NCBI RefSeq assembly: GCF_001522545.3
Contig: NC_031781.1
Coordinates: forward strand, 12,529,487-12,593,486
Reading direction: 5' to 3'
Length of the DNA: 64,000 nucleotides
Origin: Parus major
Lineage: Eukaryota; Chordata; Aves; Passeriformes; Paridae
Each line of letters starts with the position of its first letter. The first letter of the stretch is position 1. The position numbers were made by a program, and so were the translations under genes. Shown piece after piece: positions 40,999 to 54,488 of this stretch. The notes beneath the pieces are model-generated. The model was not told the origin of the DNA, did no database searches, and was given only the letters and a program-made list of their open reading frames with translations.

Positions 40999-43900
40999 CT
41001 GACAGGTGAGAACACTGTCATCTCCTCACAAAATCACCAACTCGGGAAATAGGCTTTAGAAGCAAGAATGTATCCTTATGTCATGCAGTAAACGGGCACA
41101 GCAAACACTGGAGATCTACAACAGTTGACAATTTTTCTTGCAAAGATTAAAAAGTTTAAAAAGGGAAGGAGAAGTAATGAGATGGAAGATAGTTATTGCT
41201 GCTGAATCCTCTGACAGATCAGATGACAATCTTGATTCAGCTTTCATTATTTAAAAAGACAAATAGAGCATCTCTCTGTGCCTTTTCAATCGTGACAAAA
41301 CACAGGTATCAAATCACATTATTTCCTTTACTCTGATCTCTTGTAGGCAATATAAAATGATCCCCTATGGACAACACTTTAGCTGAGGTACAAAGTTACA
41401 TTCATTCAGGTACCATGAACATGATGGTTAAAGATCAAAGGGGATCTGAGAAAAGACTTAAAGTTGGATTGCACATCATTCCCTTTCCCCTGCTCCCTCA
41501 TCACGCCCCTGTGTGGAATAAATAGAAGAATATCAAAAATGCAGTAGATTTTTGGAATACACAGGTACAACAGCCATCCAACCATTGCATAGAATACGAC
41601 CTTGCATTTCTACTGCTTCGTTAAAATAGCAAATTTTTTACCCTTTCATTTAGTAGTGCCAGATTATTTGTATCTGGTTCATATCAAAATACTCATTAAT
41701 ATGTATGCTGCTATTTAAATTAGGAAGATCAAACTCCATTTCATTTCCAAATAGATCCCACATACAATTCTCTCAATTCTTACCTATAGCAGGTACATAA
41801 AATCACCTGTTTGATATGCACACAAAAACAGCCCTGGTTTTAGCAGTCAGTTTTGCAGACTGTCTGCTACACTGCAACCACAGGAACAGCTACAAATGAA
41901 CAGATAAATCCATGGGCTTCTAAACCACCAAGGTGTGTTAAAAACCAGTCCTCAAGAAGAATAAAGAATCTACACCCCACATCAGGGTTCCAGTAAAACA
42001 AGCAATGCTGCTGTGAATGCCAGATAAGTACACCAGATTTTTCTTATTTAAGGATGAATAAATCCTGACCTGGACTCTCGCTGGAGGTTTGGATTAAGAT
42101 TATCATTCACATACACAGAAAAAAACCCTCATCTTGACATTTTGTGCTTCTACAGTTGAAAAATGGGCTAAAAAAACTTAAGTTTCGTATATAATAAAGC
42201 TGTAATAAATGTTGCAAACACCACTGTGTCCTTTCTTTTAATATAAAACTTTCATGAAAGAAGGATGTTTCTCCACATTAAAAAAATATATTCAATACCA
42301 CAGGTATTTATAATTAAGTCATAATTGATACTAGATGCATTTAATTTTGTTTTGTTAAGGAACATGAGAGAAAAGGGAAAAACTTGGATTGTTTTCTAAG
42401 CTAAAATAGCTTCAGCAAAATATTATGTTAAGTCAGCAGGGCTCCATTAGCATCACTGATAAAAATAGAATTGTACAACTCTGCAATATTTTTGTGATGA
42501 ACTTTCTCCAGGTCAAATTCAGATTATTTTTGAAAGACAAGCAAGTATAACTTATTTTATTAATATTGATAGGGTGATAGTAAGGAAACATTAATTGAGT
42601 GGAAATGTCATTAGTATCCTTCCACATGACTGGATACTAATTAAGTGGCTTCCTTTTTTTTATCCTGAAAGTCTTCTCACTGCCTAAGAAGGGTGGGAAT
42701 TCCATGTTTTGCATGCACTCAAAATGACTGCAGAAAAAACAACACAGCCAAAAAAACTTTCTTGCAATACTCTGCTAGTTCCTCTGCTTCTCAGCATAAG
42801 CAGCCATGTCCTCAAGTCTCTCACTAAATTTTTTTTAAGGAGAGTTATTTGAAAAATACATTTATCCTATTTCAAAGTGTTTACAGAGTTTTCACTCCCA
42901 ACATAATTTCTCTCCACCACAACAGAGATATGCAAATTGAATTTAAAAGTTTGCCTTCATTTTGTCTTTAATTTGCACTACCTGGAGCTAAAGTAATTGG
43001 CAGGGGGAAGAACACGCAATTTCATTTTGCAAATGTGCCAAGAGTTTCTACAGAACACTGAGACAGGAGGCAATTGGCTCTAAAAAGAAAGCATTAGATT
43101 GTTTGCAGCACTGCTGGTGGTCCCTGCACCAAACACTCAACAGGTAAAGCTTGGCAGAGGTGCCCTCCAATGTCCTCATGACCAGGCAGTTAAAAACCCA
43201 AAACACCTGACTTTTTTTCAGAAGCAGTTCAAATTAATTGAATTTTGCCCTGCAATGAATGCAATTCACAGAAGTGTTAAAATGTCTCTCAATACAATGA
43301 CTTATATATGAGAAAGGCAGAATTTTAACAAATTCTAAATTAGCAATTAATAGATGTTAGAAACAGAGTAAGTTTATGTTCCCTTTCAAGCTCCTATCAG
43401 GAATAGGAGGTTAAATGGTCAATAAAACTGCTTTATTTGTAATTCTCCATTCCTATTTTCAAAGTTAAATGACACCCCCTTCAAAAATATGACAAACCTG
43501 TCCTCTGAGAGGTTATCCAATTATCTTGAGTTCACTTCCTAATGCACCTTTTTCCCTTCCTTTTTATATCAATCTTTCTTTTAAAGAAGATGAAATTCCA
43601 TTTTGAAGGCCTGAGATTGTCAAAAAATGCCAGCTCATTGTTGTCCCACTAAGAGTCCACATCAGTCAGTACATGAGAAAAAGAAACTATTCTGAATTCC
43701 TCCACGTCAACCCAGACTCTATCATTATCATTCCTCCATACAGATAATAGTTTCTTATTAATCTTAAATAAAAGATCAATCTTGATTTTAAACTACCAGA
43801 TAATAACAAATACTCCTCATCTCTACCAATTTCTTTAATTCAGAGTTTACTCTAAATATTAAAAAATAATCACTGCTTATAGTTCAGGAATCCCCAGACT

Positions 43901-45582
43901 CATATTTACAGCCATAGCTTTTATTAATGCCATTGTTAATCTGAGACTTGTTCCTGGAAATTTTATTCCCATATATACAAACCTCTTTCCCCTTTCTCTA
44001 CTTCTCCCTTCTTCCTCTTGCTCCCCAAATCATACATGATTTTGAGCTCAGTAGTGTCACCAGAAATGGAATGTTTTCACAATTGGGCTCTAGGATTCTT
44101 CTAAGCCAGGAATGTAGTTTATTTACTGAGCCATGTACTCACTATAATTTTTCTCACCTTTATCTTTGGTGTTTGAAGGTAGTAAAGTGACTTAAATTCC
44201 AAATTAGTTAGGCTTTATCCAACTAAAACATCATTAACAAAACTGAGCCTAAGAAAGTGTTCCTGCAACATCAGGAAAGTGTTCCTTTCATCAGACAAGC
44301 CTGCATAAAAAGCAGACTTTTCAAATTTACCTATTTAAACTCATACTCACTGCACACAATTTCTAGTTTTATGAAGCAAACAGCAACAAGACACCTCAAT
44401 ACAATCCCAATTAGTAACAGGACAAGATCATTGAATCCTGAAATAAAAGTAACTGCTCCTAGGCAGCCTCTGTAGAGAGATCACTCATCTGAATGCAGTA
44501 CCATGTTACACCGGAGTATCCAAAGAAGAATATTCAACTTTTATTGTACAACAAGAACATTTGCTCAAGAGAGATCACTGAGAGATGCTGAGGTTTTCAT
44601 GTTTTGATTAGAAGCAGTAGAAGTCAGCAGCTTACAAGGAACAGCATCAAGTAAAATACATTAGCAAATGAATAGCAGACTATGCACACTTGTGCAGCCT
44701 TAGAAACCCAGATATGGTATGAGTGATAAAGTGAAATACATCTGTATCCATGAATTATGCACTCCACTTCCTACTGTAGCCTCATTTTACAACAAAGCCT
44801 CCATTGTCCGCTATGTTGGTATCTAACTTCACACAGGACAACTTACTGAAACATAATTTACCCAATTACCTGCTCAGAGAAGGTGCTTGACCCTCTGCTG
44901 AAGCTCTGCAAAGCAATTACGGGGCCTTCTGGAATCACTGTACTTGATAGTCTCACTTATCACTTCAAAGCACAGAGGAAAACATTCCCTGAACAAAAGA
45001 AGGAGCACAGGTGAGCACCTCTGGGTACACAGAAGGTGGGAGATGCTGCATGTTCTCCCCTCTGGAGCAGCCAGTGGGGGAAAGCACAGCACTGGGTACA
45101 AGTTACCTGTGCTGAGCGGTGCAGAGGAGGAAAACAGGGAGGGAAGGACTTCATCCTACCTAAAACAAATAGCAGCCCAACAGCCCTGAGGCCTTGCATC
45201 TCAAAACTCAAGCTATTTTACACAGGTATACAGAAGTCTAGTACTGTGTTAGAGCAAAGCAATTGTGCTCAAGGTTTTCGTTTTTCCTTAAGTTGCATCT
45301 GAAATTTTCTGTATTGATGACTGGGCCTCTCTCCAGATCTTTGCACCTGCACTCATCAAGAGAATACAGCAAATTGGTGTTACCCTCAAAGGACTGACCT
45401 CTACACCAGGCAGTCTGAAAATCAAGCTAAGGCATTATAGATCACTCTTTATATTCTGGAAAAGGCACTAGGATGGTGCATCACAGTGGCCCATTCCTTC
45501 ATTCCTGCATGTTTAGGGAGCGTTCCTGCTTGTTTCTCATGTGCATGGCATGCCCTTTAGTTCCCTCTTCGCTGCTGAAGGT

Positions 45583-46112
45583 TGTCCTGGCTTGTGCTGG
45601 GCTGGAGTTAATCTCCACAGGAACTGCTATGGGGCAGTTTGGGATTTGTGCTGGAAACAGCACTGACACTCAGGGATGTTTTCACTGCTGCTTTGCTGCT
45701 GCTCACCCCATCTCATGGGGGTGGCACAGGGAGCTGGGAGGGGACACAGCTGGGACAGCTGATCCCAAGGCAGGTCCCAGACCATGTCATGTCACAACCA
45801 GCATATAGAGCTAAGGGAAGGAGAAGGAAAACGAAGAAGGTACAGGAGGAAGAAGGAAACAAAGGGGTGTTTCAAAAAGGGGTGTGATGGGGCCTTGCTC
45901 TCCTGCGGATGGCTGAACATCTACCTGCCCATGGGAAGCAGGGAATGAATTCCTTGGTTTGTTTTGCTCATGTGAGCAGCTTGTGTTTTACCTCTCTTTA
46001 TACCAAACACTGAGGTTTTTTTATTTTTATCCTTCCAGTTCTCTCTCCTGCTGCAGGAGAACAAGAATTGGTTATGTGGACATTAGTTGTTGACCAGGGT
46101 TAAACTATGATA
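45583..46112 (+). mobile_element. Solo LTR of an avian endogenous retrovirus
   Basis: The element opens TGTCCTGG, contains GCTGGGCTGGAGTTAA, GGGAGGGGACACAGC and GGACAGCTGA, and closes GACCAGGGTTAAAC followed by a decayed version of the usual ACCACGACA end. I recognise this order from a common avian ERV LTR family. A TATA-like CATATAG lies near 45802, after a TGTCATGTCAC stretch. The length (about 530 bp) suits one LTR. No gag, pol or env remains and no partner LTR is seen within the window, so it is best read as a solo LTR left by recombination. Target-site duplications are not convincing, which with the decayed 3' end suggests an old insertion. Its transcriptional sense is opposite to FHIT. 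Confidence 0.75.
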
Positions 46113-47065
46113 GAGGCCCTCTAAATGTAAGGAGTACAAAATGGTTACTTGTGAAATTATGAAATATCTTCTTTAGATTATAATTATGGTACATCAAGGA
46201 ACATTAATGTATGTTTCAACAGAAAAATACCATATATTAGGCTCTTCATAGAAAGGAGAAGAGATGACAGATTAATACTGGATCAATGGATCTCTTCTTA
46301 GGAGTTGCAATAGGAAGTTCATGCCAGATGCCTCCCAAAAAATGTGTTCCTGAAGAAAACACATAGTTGTATTACATTGAATAGCACAAAATATCCCAAT
46401 ATGTTGGAAACAATAAGCAATAAATGAAATTTCCAATTGACTTTCCAGCAAATCTATTCTCATTACAAATGGAGATTTTGCATGTATTGCATTACTTATG
46501 GTAATTGTGTGACATCTATTATGAATAACCATGTATTCCAATCATCTCTTTTAATTATATTCTGCTGTAAGAGCAAGTCATGCAATAGCTTTCCCAGACT
46601 TGGTTAACTGTGTGTGTGCTGCATATCATTTTTTAATGGCTACATTGAGGACAAAAGGTGCACAAACTGTAACAGGAATGGCTTGTAACTGTCACCTCCT
46701 TCATTAGCCAGAAACTCCTTAAATGAGTGAAAAAACCTGAACTTAAATCCAGTTATATACTGAGGAAAAAAAAATGTACTCCTTTCTTTTCTAAAGCTCA
46801 TGGTAATTGGTACCTGAATGTGGTTATGGTTATGTGTTTGTGGTTATCTGCTACTGACACAGGTACAGAAATTTTCTATGGTGTCAAAAGTGCAACAGCA
46901 TCAAACACCTCCTTTGTATTTGTTATCTACCATTCATTTGTTTCTTTGGGTTTTACTGATATGATAAAAAGGATAAAATTACAGGTTTGTTCAATATGCA
47001 TACCAATCACAAATTTGCTCTCCATTGGACTAGAAAGTAACTGCTGGACTAAAAGTATTCATTAT
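46113..47065. other. Spacer between solo LTR and CR1
   Basis: About 950 bases of AT-rich intron between the two transposons. An open frame of 126 codons (46727-47107 plus) runs into the CR1 3' end and so cannot be a gene. Confidence 0.6.
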
Positions 47066-47410
47066 TTACAGAATCACAGAACTGTTTGGGTTGGGAAAGA
47101 CCTGTAATCTCATTAAGTCCAACCCTTTATTCAGCACTCCCAAAGCCACCACTAACCCATGTACCCAAGTGCCACATCTACACATTGTTTAAATCCCCCC
47201 AGAGATGGTAACTCCCCCACTGCACTTGGCAGCCTCTTCCAGGGCTGGACAACCCTTTTGACACATTTTTCCTGGTGTCCAATCCAACCCCCCTCAGAAC
47301 AACTTCAGGCTACTACTCTGTCCTATTGCTTGTTCCTTGGGAGAAGACACTGATCTCCACCTCTCTACAACCTCCCTTTGGGTAGCTGTAAGAGAGTGGT
47401 AAGATACACA
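47066..47410 (-). mobile_element. CR1 LINE, 5'-truncated 3' end
   Basis: On the plus strand the element begins CAGAATCACAGAACTG, then TTTGGGTTGGGAAAGACCTG and AAGTCCAACC. This is the reverse complement of the CR1 3' end, whose tail is made of octamers (here TTCTGTGA and TTCTGTAA on the minus strand) rather than poly-A. It continues through text typical of the CR1 3' region, including blocks like GGGATGGTGACTCC, CTGTCCTATTGCTTG and GGGAGAAGAGAC, in slightly decayed form, to about 47,410. Only about 345 bp of the full element of roughly 4.5 kb remains, with no reverse transcriptase. It lies in the same orientation as FHIT. CR1 is the main LINE of birds and also occurs in reptiles. The outer limits are good to about 10-20 bases. 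Confidence 0.9.
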
Positions 47411-50400
47411 GGACTTCACAGTTTTTTAAACAATAATGCCCATTTGTGTTAAACCTCAAAGGAAACACTCATTTAACATTTTCTGAGTCCTGCCTCAGTT
47501 TCTCTGACACTTTTCATACAGAAGTTTGCTATTAATTTCATATCCTTCCACATTGCTTTGCTCTTTTGCTGTTTAAGCTTGATTTCTTCCAGCTCCTTAG
47601 ATTGAGGCTTTTCTCAATAAACATTTGGCCAAGTTTCTTGCAATGCTAAAATAAATCCTTTTACCAGGTATTTCTGTCACCTCAATGACAGAAACCTCAA
47701 AGTAGATTCACTTTAGTTACTTTGAAACTACAGTTGTAATATGCTTTGAAAATTGATAATGAGGGTAAACATGACAAAATGGGAGCCCTTCTGCACATCC
47801 CTGGAGCTTCTAAGGACAAGCAGTTCCACTTTTAGAAGACACACATTACTGACACACCTTTAGAATTGTACAGCAACTGCCCCTGAAATACACAAAGCAG
47901 TAGAGAGGTTCATGCATAAAGTGGTTTAAGTGATTTATAAGTTCCAATCAATGATGATGACAAATAGGTGAATAAAAGCCATTAGACAAAAATGGAATTG
48001 GAATTTTTTAGCTGAATTTTAGTATTTGTTAGCAATGTAGTCAAGAAATTCAATTGCATAGATCCAACCTATTATGGCACTTCTTACAAGCCCAGAGATC
48101 TCAATACTCTCCACACAGTCAGGGTTGAAGGCTGGTTCCACACAGGACTAGTAAGAGACTGCTTGGCCCTCCACAGCCCTGGTAAGACGCAACAAGCTCC
48201 AACCAGGAGCTACTGCCTCTCCCTTATGTGGCCTTACACAGCTTTTCCAAACTTTTCCAACACCTCTTCTGATGTAGGTTGTGCTACAATCTGAGAAATT
48301 TTTACCACTAGTCTGCTGAATACCTGTAAATAAATGGTTTAATTGGTAATTTAGTCCATTGCAAGCAGGCAAGAAATACTTCTGATCACACTACTTTCAT
48401 TTTTTTTTCCTTTCTATTTACAACACTGGCACAAAGGGCTTAGAATGGGATTTTCATCAATACCAGTATATTAATGCAACTATAACAATGCAAACAGAAT
48501 TGTATATGCTTATGGTGAAGGACATCCTCTTTCAACAGTCAGCACCTTCCAAGCAAGACAAGATTTGAAGGGACAGAAAGCATTTCTATCAGACCAAAGG
48601 AGACAGCTGAACTCCATCCTCACAAATAAGTCATACAGACAAGCTTTTGTGCACAGGGCCCTGGATCTGTTATCTTCACAAGCAGCATTTCTTAATGCGA
48701 GTCAAACACCACCCTTTTGTTTGTAGACTGCAAACAAAATGACTCCAGCCCTGAGATAATTAACTGGGCTCTCTATCACCAGCAGGTTCAAGTGGTTTGC
48801 ATACACACAGCGGATCAGTCATTTGTTGGGCTGTTTGAGGAGAGCCCTTTTCCCAGAAGGGAACTTGAGAACACAGCAAAGCTGCTTTGTTGGCTTGGTG
48901 CTGCCAAAGGCACAGACCCAGCCCTTGCCCTCTGTACTACAGTTTGCCTAAAGTTATTAATTTTATGCTTAATTTTGCTGAAAGTTATTCAGCATAGGAA
49001 ATGTTTTTCTTTCTAATTTGTGCAAGTAAACATTATAAGGCATTAATAAATCCTACTTGAGAGATCAGTAAGAAAGAGACATGGAACAGGTTTATTTGGG
49101 ATCTGAGGTAAAAAAAAATCAGGAGTTTTCACTGATACTCAAAAGATTCAGAGACATACAATACATAAAGTCTGAATTTCCTCTGCATTGCTGATGAAGA
49201 GATACATTCTATACTTCCCTCCGTTTTCAAAGATGCATCATTTGTCTCAGTTCTTCCCATTCAGGAGGTCTTTGTGCACCAGCAAAGGAACTGCATCCTC
49301 TTCCTAATGCCCTCCTCTTCTAGAGTTATTACACATTTTGAAAAATTAATGGAAGTAGTCCAGGCCTCATTGTACCAAACAACTTTGTGTCTCCACTGTG
49401 ATTCTTTTGCATCTCCAGCCTCATATTTAAATTACAAAGTCTTTATCAAACCCCTTTATTTTTAGCTTTTTGCTAAAGAGCTAAAGGGAGCATGACTGCT
49501 CCTTAACATTGTGCTAAACAAACTAATAATGATAGTAATGTATAGGAAGCTTCTGTAATGAGCACTAAAGAAAAGAGTACCTTCCCACCAGATTAGATAT
49601 GTCTAACAAGTTGTTGCAAACATGCAGTGTACATTATTGCAATATGCAGATATAAACATATATTCTGCAATATAACTGAATTTCATTTTCTTAATCTTAG
49701 TTTTATGGTAAATATTAACACTTACTTAGGCTGAAACCCATAAAACTCACACTTATGGAACATAAATATAGATATGATAAAGGTGTAATGTACAAATAAA
49801 ATCATAGCAGTAGTTCTGTAAGTTTATGAAGAATTAAAATTTCACGTACAAGATAAATACCATGGTTTTCAACCAAACTTGTGAGAGAATACTACTGTTC
49901 TTTCCAGTGTGCTGTCTTCAGTGGAAACTCTGTCAGGTCTGTAACTAAATGAAAAATTACTTTGAAATTATATTAAGTAACAATATTCTAAAGAATTGGT
50001 TTTTTTAACTGCAATACTTTAAGGAAAGCATTAGGAAAATACTTGTGGCACTACAGCATACATCAGTCTCAAGCCATGCAGCCATTGTGACAGCAGATGA
50101 CAGGGAGCTCCCAGCCAGACAAACTCTGCAGCAGAGCAGATGCTTTTCTCACATTGCCTGACCCTGGATCCTGTCCCACCCCTGCAGCAGACCCAGAACA
50201 ATTACACTGCAGCTCGGGGTGTTAGCAAGCCTTTGAAGGGAGCATCTGGCTCAACTAATGTTTTCTCTGCTCATTAATAACAGGAACAAGCGGCAGTAAC
50301 TCACAGAACAGCACACGGCCTCAGCAACAAATAATGACCATTAACTCCACGTAATGATGGAGGTGCCAGAATATATAATATGCTTTGAGGTTTTATACAT

Positions 50401-53400
50401 GGTCTATTCACTACAATCAGAATACTTTCTGATGAGAAAACTTAGATATCTATGAAAAGAGCAATACAAAATAGTCCAGCAAAATTCAGTATATAACAGT
50501 TAAACAGTCTTCTTTTTTTGTTTCCCTTTTGTTTGTCTTTTTAAATGGAAAAACCTTTTCATAATCAATCCCACATGAAAAGTTGTTGTAAAGTATTTAT
50601 TCTAATTTATTACATACATACATACATGTGCCCTAAGTAAGGGAGCCAAAGTGTCCACCACAAATTTCCATGAAATTACTTGGTCTCAGTAACCCTCAGC
50701 TTGCTGTTCCCAGCTGGAAAGACTGTTCTTTTTAATAACCAATTCAATAAACTGCTGAAAAATGCTTTGTATAATATAGTATTGCCATAGATCTGCTGTT
50801 TGTCTCTGTCATTATATATTGCATTCAATCAATTTACAAATGTTGCTGTGTTCCTTTTGTGCAAGTTCTTCATATGGCATCCTGAACACAAATCTAAAGA
50901 TCAATACCTTGTCTACTGAAAAAAAAATTGGACATAACTAATGAATAATTTTATTTATAATAAAAAGTCCTGGTCCCCAAATGGATTCTGCTAATGCTGA
51001 AATTCATTTTTCATATTTAACACAAGAAAAAAACAAGTACCCCTGCACAACACCATGAGAAAGGCAGCGATAAAAACCAGTTCATATTTATTGAAGATGT
51101 GATCGAGACCATGTAAAGCTCTGGTGCAGGGTTAGGGAAACATCAATAAAATGGTAGGTCATTCACAAGGTACTTGTTACCATATTAAAGCAAAGGAAGT
51201 CCACGTGGAAGAGCAGATGGAATTTGTTTCAAACAGCACCACAGCTCTGCTCTACGGAACCATGGAAGCAGCAAGGCTCTGAAGAAGTAATTCAAGCAAG
51301 AAGCCAAGGAGAAGCTGAGCTCATGCTGTTTGCATGAGCTGATTCAGTTCATCTTGTGCCTTTTGTGTGACAGAAACAATGCATTTGCTGGCTACAGACA
51401 CATCCCTGCACTGCTCCAGCTATTGAATAGCTGCCTCCTCCAAAACAACCACAGAGCTGTTCAAGGGAGCCACAAATGACTGCTTTTCACAATCACTCTC
51501 TGCAAAGCAGCAAGCTGACAGAACTGAGAGGAAACAAGGACTCTGGTGAAAAAGGGAATGGGTACCTGCATGAGGGTATCCCAGCAAGCTTCCAGAACAC
51601 CCAGCTACCTCCTCCCCACTCCCAAGCTTACAGCCCAGATGTGCACTGAGTACAGCATTCATGTTCCCACCCAGACTCTTGGCCCTGCAACAGTGCCAGA
51701 AAGTCATCATAACAGCACACCCCAAAACCCAGTACCTCACTAATCAACACCATCCCCAATGCCACGTGCCTTCTGCTCTGATGTCAGACAAGGAGATGGC
51801 AAGAGCAGAGCAGGTACAGACCCCTTATTATTACAGCTGTTAAGTGCCAATGTATTCAGACAGCCCGTGGACTGACACCTCTGAGGGGAGCTGGCACTGA
51901 TCCTGACCACCTGCAGCTCTCCTCTGTCCTGTTGTGCCAGAGGAGGTCAATGTTTCCTACTGTCACACACGTGTGCCCGTTGTAGCTTGCACACTACAGA
52001 CTCCAGTCTCATGCTGGAAATCCCTTACTCAATAATGAGAACCCAGCACCTTCCTATCCAAGAATCTGCAGTAATCACTCGAAGGGAACCCAATACAAAC
52101 AGGTTCCTGAGTCAGTGCACCCATTGCACAGAAGTCTAATGCTGGGAAAAATGAGGCAGCTTAGTCCAGGGACAGGAGAATTCTTTCCTTACCATAAATA
52201 CTATATTTTCACTCTACCTTTTTTTGGACTATTAGCACAATTTGCCTTTCAAATGTCAAGCTAAATTCACAGGATTGGCAGCTCAAAATAAACAATACAA
52301 AACTTAGCAGTGTGTTAACTGAACAAGCCTGCTTTGGCATTGTTCAAGTCACACGGAACTCCACAAGGCCATTGTGACAGACTTTTTCCAAGAGTATAGT
52401 TTTTTTTTAAACTATTACTGCAAATTCATAATTCCATCCCTATGTTCTGTTTCAAGATGGAATTTCAACCTTACTAGGTAATTAAAGCCACCACCTGGAG
52501 TGATCTGGCTTTCATACTGATTTCCTTTGTCTCTCTAATTCACATACATTAATATTTTATTTTCTACTGAAAAAAAAAATGTCACACATGTGCCAAAGAC
52601 AAGGCAGATAAAATTATTGCAATAAAACAAAGAAAATACACTTGCTACTGCCAGGTCTCAAGATGAATGCTGCATTATACAGACACTTTAAAAGGCTTAC
52701 AACTGCAAATTGCTCTATTTTACATACTGTATTCTAGCCTTTATATCAAGATCTCTCCTAATTTCTTCTTATTGTAATGAGAAAGGAAAAGGGCTGGGTT
52801 TCTATAACCTGAACATTTATTCAATGGAGAAACAAAGACTACATTATATATTACAACACAAGCTATTAAAACAATGTGACACTATAAAATACACTGCAAT
52901 ACTCATTATGGGATAACAAAGCTAAACCCTGAGCAAATAAATGTATCTGCCAAAAGTCAGCAATAATTATACAACAAGAGTTTATAATCTTTAATTATTT
53001 AAGAAGGAAAGAAGCTTGTTATAATTAAGTTTTATAGGCTCCTTAACTTGTCATTACTAGGTGAACACAAAACTTTAAAACAAGAATGCTTCATCTGAAA
53101 TACTCTATTTTTAACAACAGATGCAATTGCTCACTTAACTGATTAATTTTAAAAAATAGCCAGTTATTGTTTTTAAAGCCTGCACTCACAGAACAGATAA
53201 CAAGTTATTTACTCTCTGATCCACACAATGCATACAGCAACTGCTCCGGCACCTATGGGCCATGCATCACACAGAGACCAATGTGACACTGTCTTTATAT
53301 AGACTTGAAAATGGCTCTTGTTGTGACAAATCTGTAAATCATCTTGGATTTACATCAGGAATTTCAGAAACTCAAAGATCAGAAAAACTGTTAATTTGAT

Positions 53401-54300
53401 TCAGTAAAATATATTGGTGAGACAGTAACACCCTTAGAGTTTCTATGAGGTCTGTGCAACTTTGCCATGATCTGACTTCTGATACACACAAACACCATTC
53501 AAAACAGGTGGAGAGAGAAGTTCAATATTGAACAAGTGATGGGAGGAAAGGAAGGTTCCATATTTTAGAAAAAAATATATTTTGGGGTTTAAAAAATATA
53601 TAATAAAATTCACTTGATTCTAAATTATGAAAGAAACAACATAAAACTACAAAACTAACAAGAAAACTTTCAATAAACTGCAGACAACTTCATTTTTTTC
53701 CCCAAACATAGCCATTCATTGCCTAACTGAGCTCCTACTAAAATTTTATCATGAATCTCTACGGAAAAAGTGATCTGTCTTGATTACTTCTGAAAAATTG
53801 CACTTTCAGCTACTGAAATCAGCACAAGCTACAGAACATCAGAATTTTGACTAGAAAATAACACACTACACTACAAAATACATTAAATAGGTGCATTGAG
53901 CATCTTGTGCAATCAAGTTACAATAGTTTCTAACTCAAGAATTTTACTTACACCATGAGGCTTCATATTTTCATCATGAAATGTGTGCACTATACAGATG
54001 GTTTATTTAATCCTTTCCCACCTAAATTAATCAAAGCAATCTGTCCCCCCCGAAAAAAAAGTCTTCAAAGTCTTCATACAGGATTCTACTGGCATTTGAC
54101 AAATGGTGTACATTTAGCCAGGAAAAGTTGAAAATCCTCCATAAAGTTACCACATCTAAAAATAAGTGACATTATTAAAAGGGAAGCAGGATGTGTTATT
54201 TAGTGTAATATGGAATTTAAGCAGTACCACCTCTGATAGACTTTAAAATGCTTTTAGTAGCACCTGGTTGTTTATACATCTTCTGTGGTGAAAAGGTCAA
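47411..54300. other. Intron stretch nearest the FHIT exon
   Basis: Moderately GC-rich parts lie at about 50.04-50.33 kb and 51.2-52.1 kb; the rest is AT-rich. No exon, RNA gene or transposon recognised. Confidence 0.55.
50611..50626. repeat. (TACA)4 microsatellite
   Basis: Four perfect TACA units lie in AT-rich intron. Confidence 0.9.
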
Positions 54301-54315
54301 TAGAAATTCACCTCG

Positions 54316-54337
54316 AAGGTCACGGTTGCTAAGCAAC
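54316..54337. promoter_or_regulatory. Candidate X-box (RFX site) beside a nuclear-receptor half-site
   Basis: GTTGCTAAGCAAC at 54325-54337 is a near-perfect inverted repeat matching the X-box consensus bound by RFX transcription factors. AAGGTCA, the extended half-site used by ERR/SF-1 type nuclear receptors, lies two bases before it at 54316-54322. The short stretch 54310-54350 has three CpGs, unusual for the surrounding intron. It lies about 160 bases inside the intron after the FHIT exon. The motif match is seen directly; function is inference. Confidence 0.4.
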
Positions 54338-54360
54338 TGTTTTCGGCAGTTCTGCAACAC

Positions 54361-54387
54361 TGATCAAGCATCTTCTGATCAAGCATC
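54361..54387. repeat. 15-bp direct tandem duplication
   Basis: TGATCAAGCATC occurs at 54361-54372 and again at 54376-54387, a period of 15 bases. It is a recent-looking two-copy duplication about 110 bases downstream of the FHIT exon on the minus strand, with no sign of function. Confidence 0.85.
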
Positions 54388-54488
54388 ACTGCCTGGTTTT
54401 TGGAATAAACCAGGAATATTATTCCATCCTACCTGGCCTTCCAAGCTCCCCGAGCGTGTGCTGCTTTTCCCAGGATCGGCTGTGGAAA

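Larger units (their letters stand above)
31860..45582. other. Intron stretch with minor repeats only
   Basis: Except for the 54-bp duplication near 40.9 kb and the AT tract near 34.5 kb, nothing was recognised over almost 14 kb. There are no transposons I can name. A small direct repeat of AAAGTGTTCCT lies near 44,255 and 44,276. Confidence 0.6.

Noticed and set aside
46727..47107. 126-codon plus-strand frame
   Set aside because: Its end reads through the CR1 3' tail in antisense, and the rest is AT-rich with no domain.
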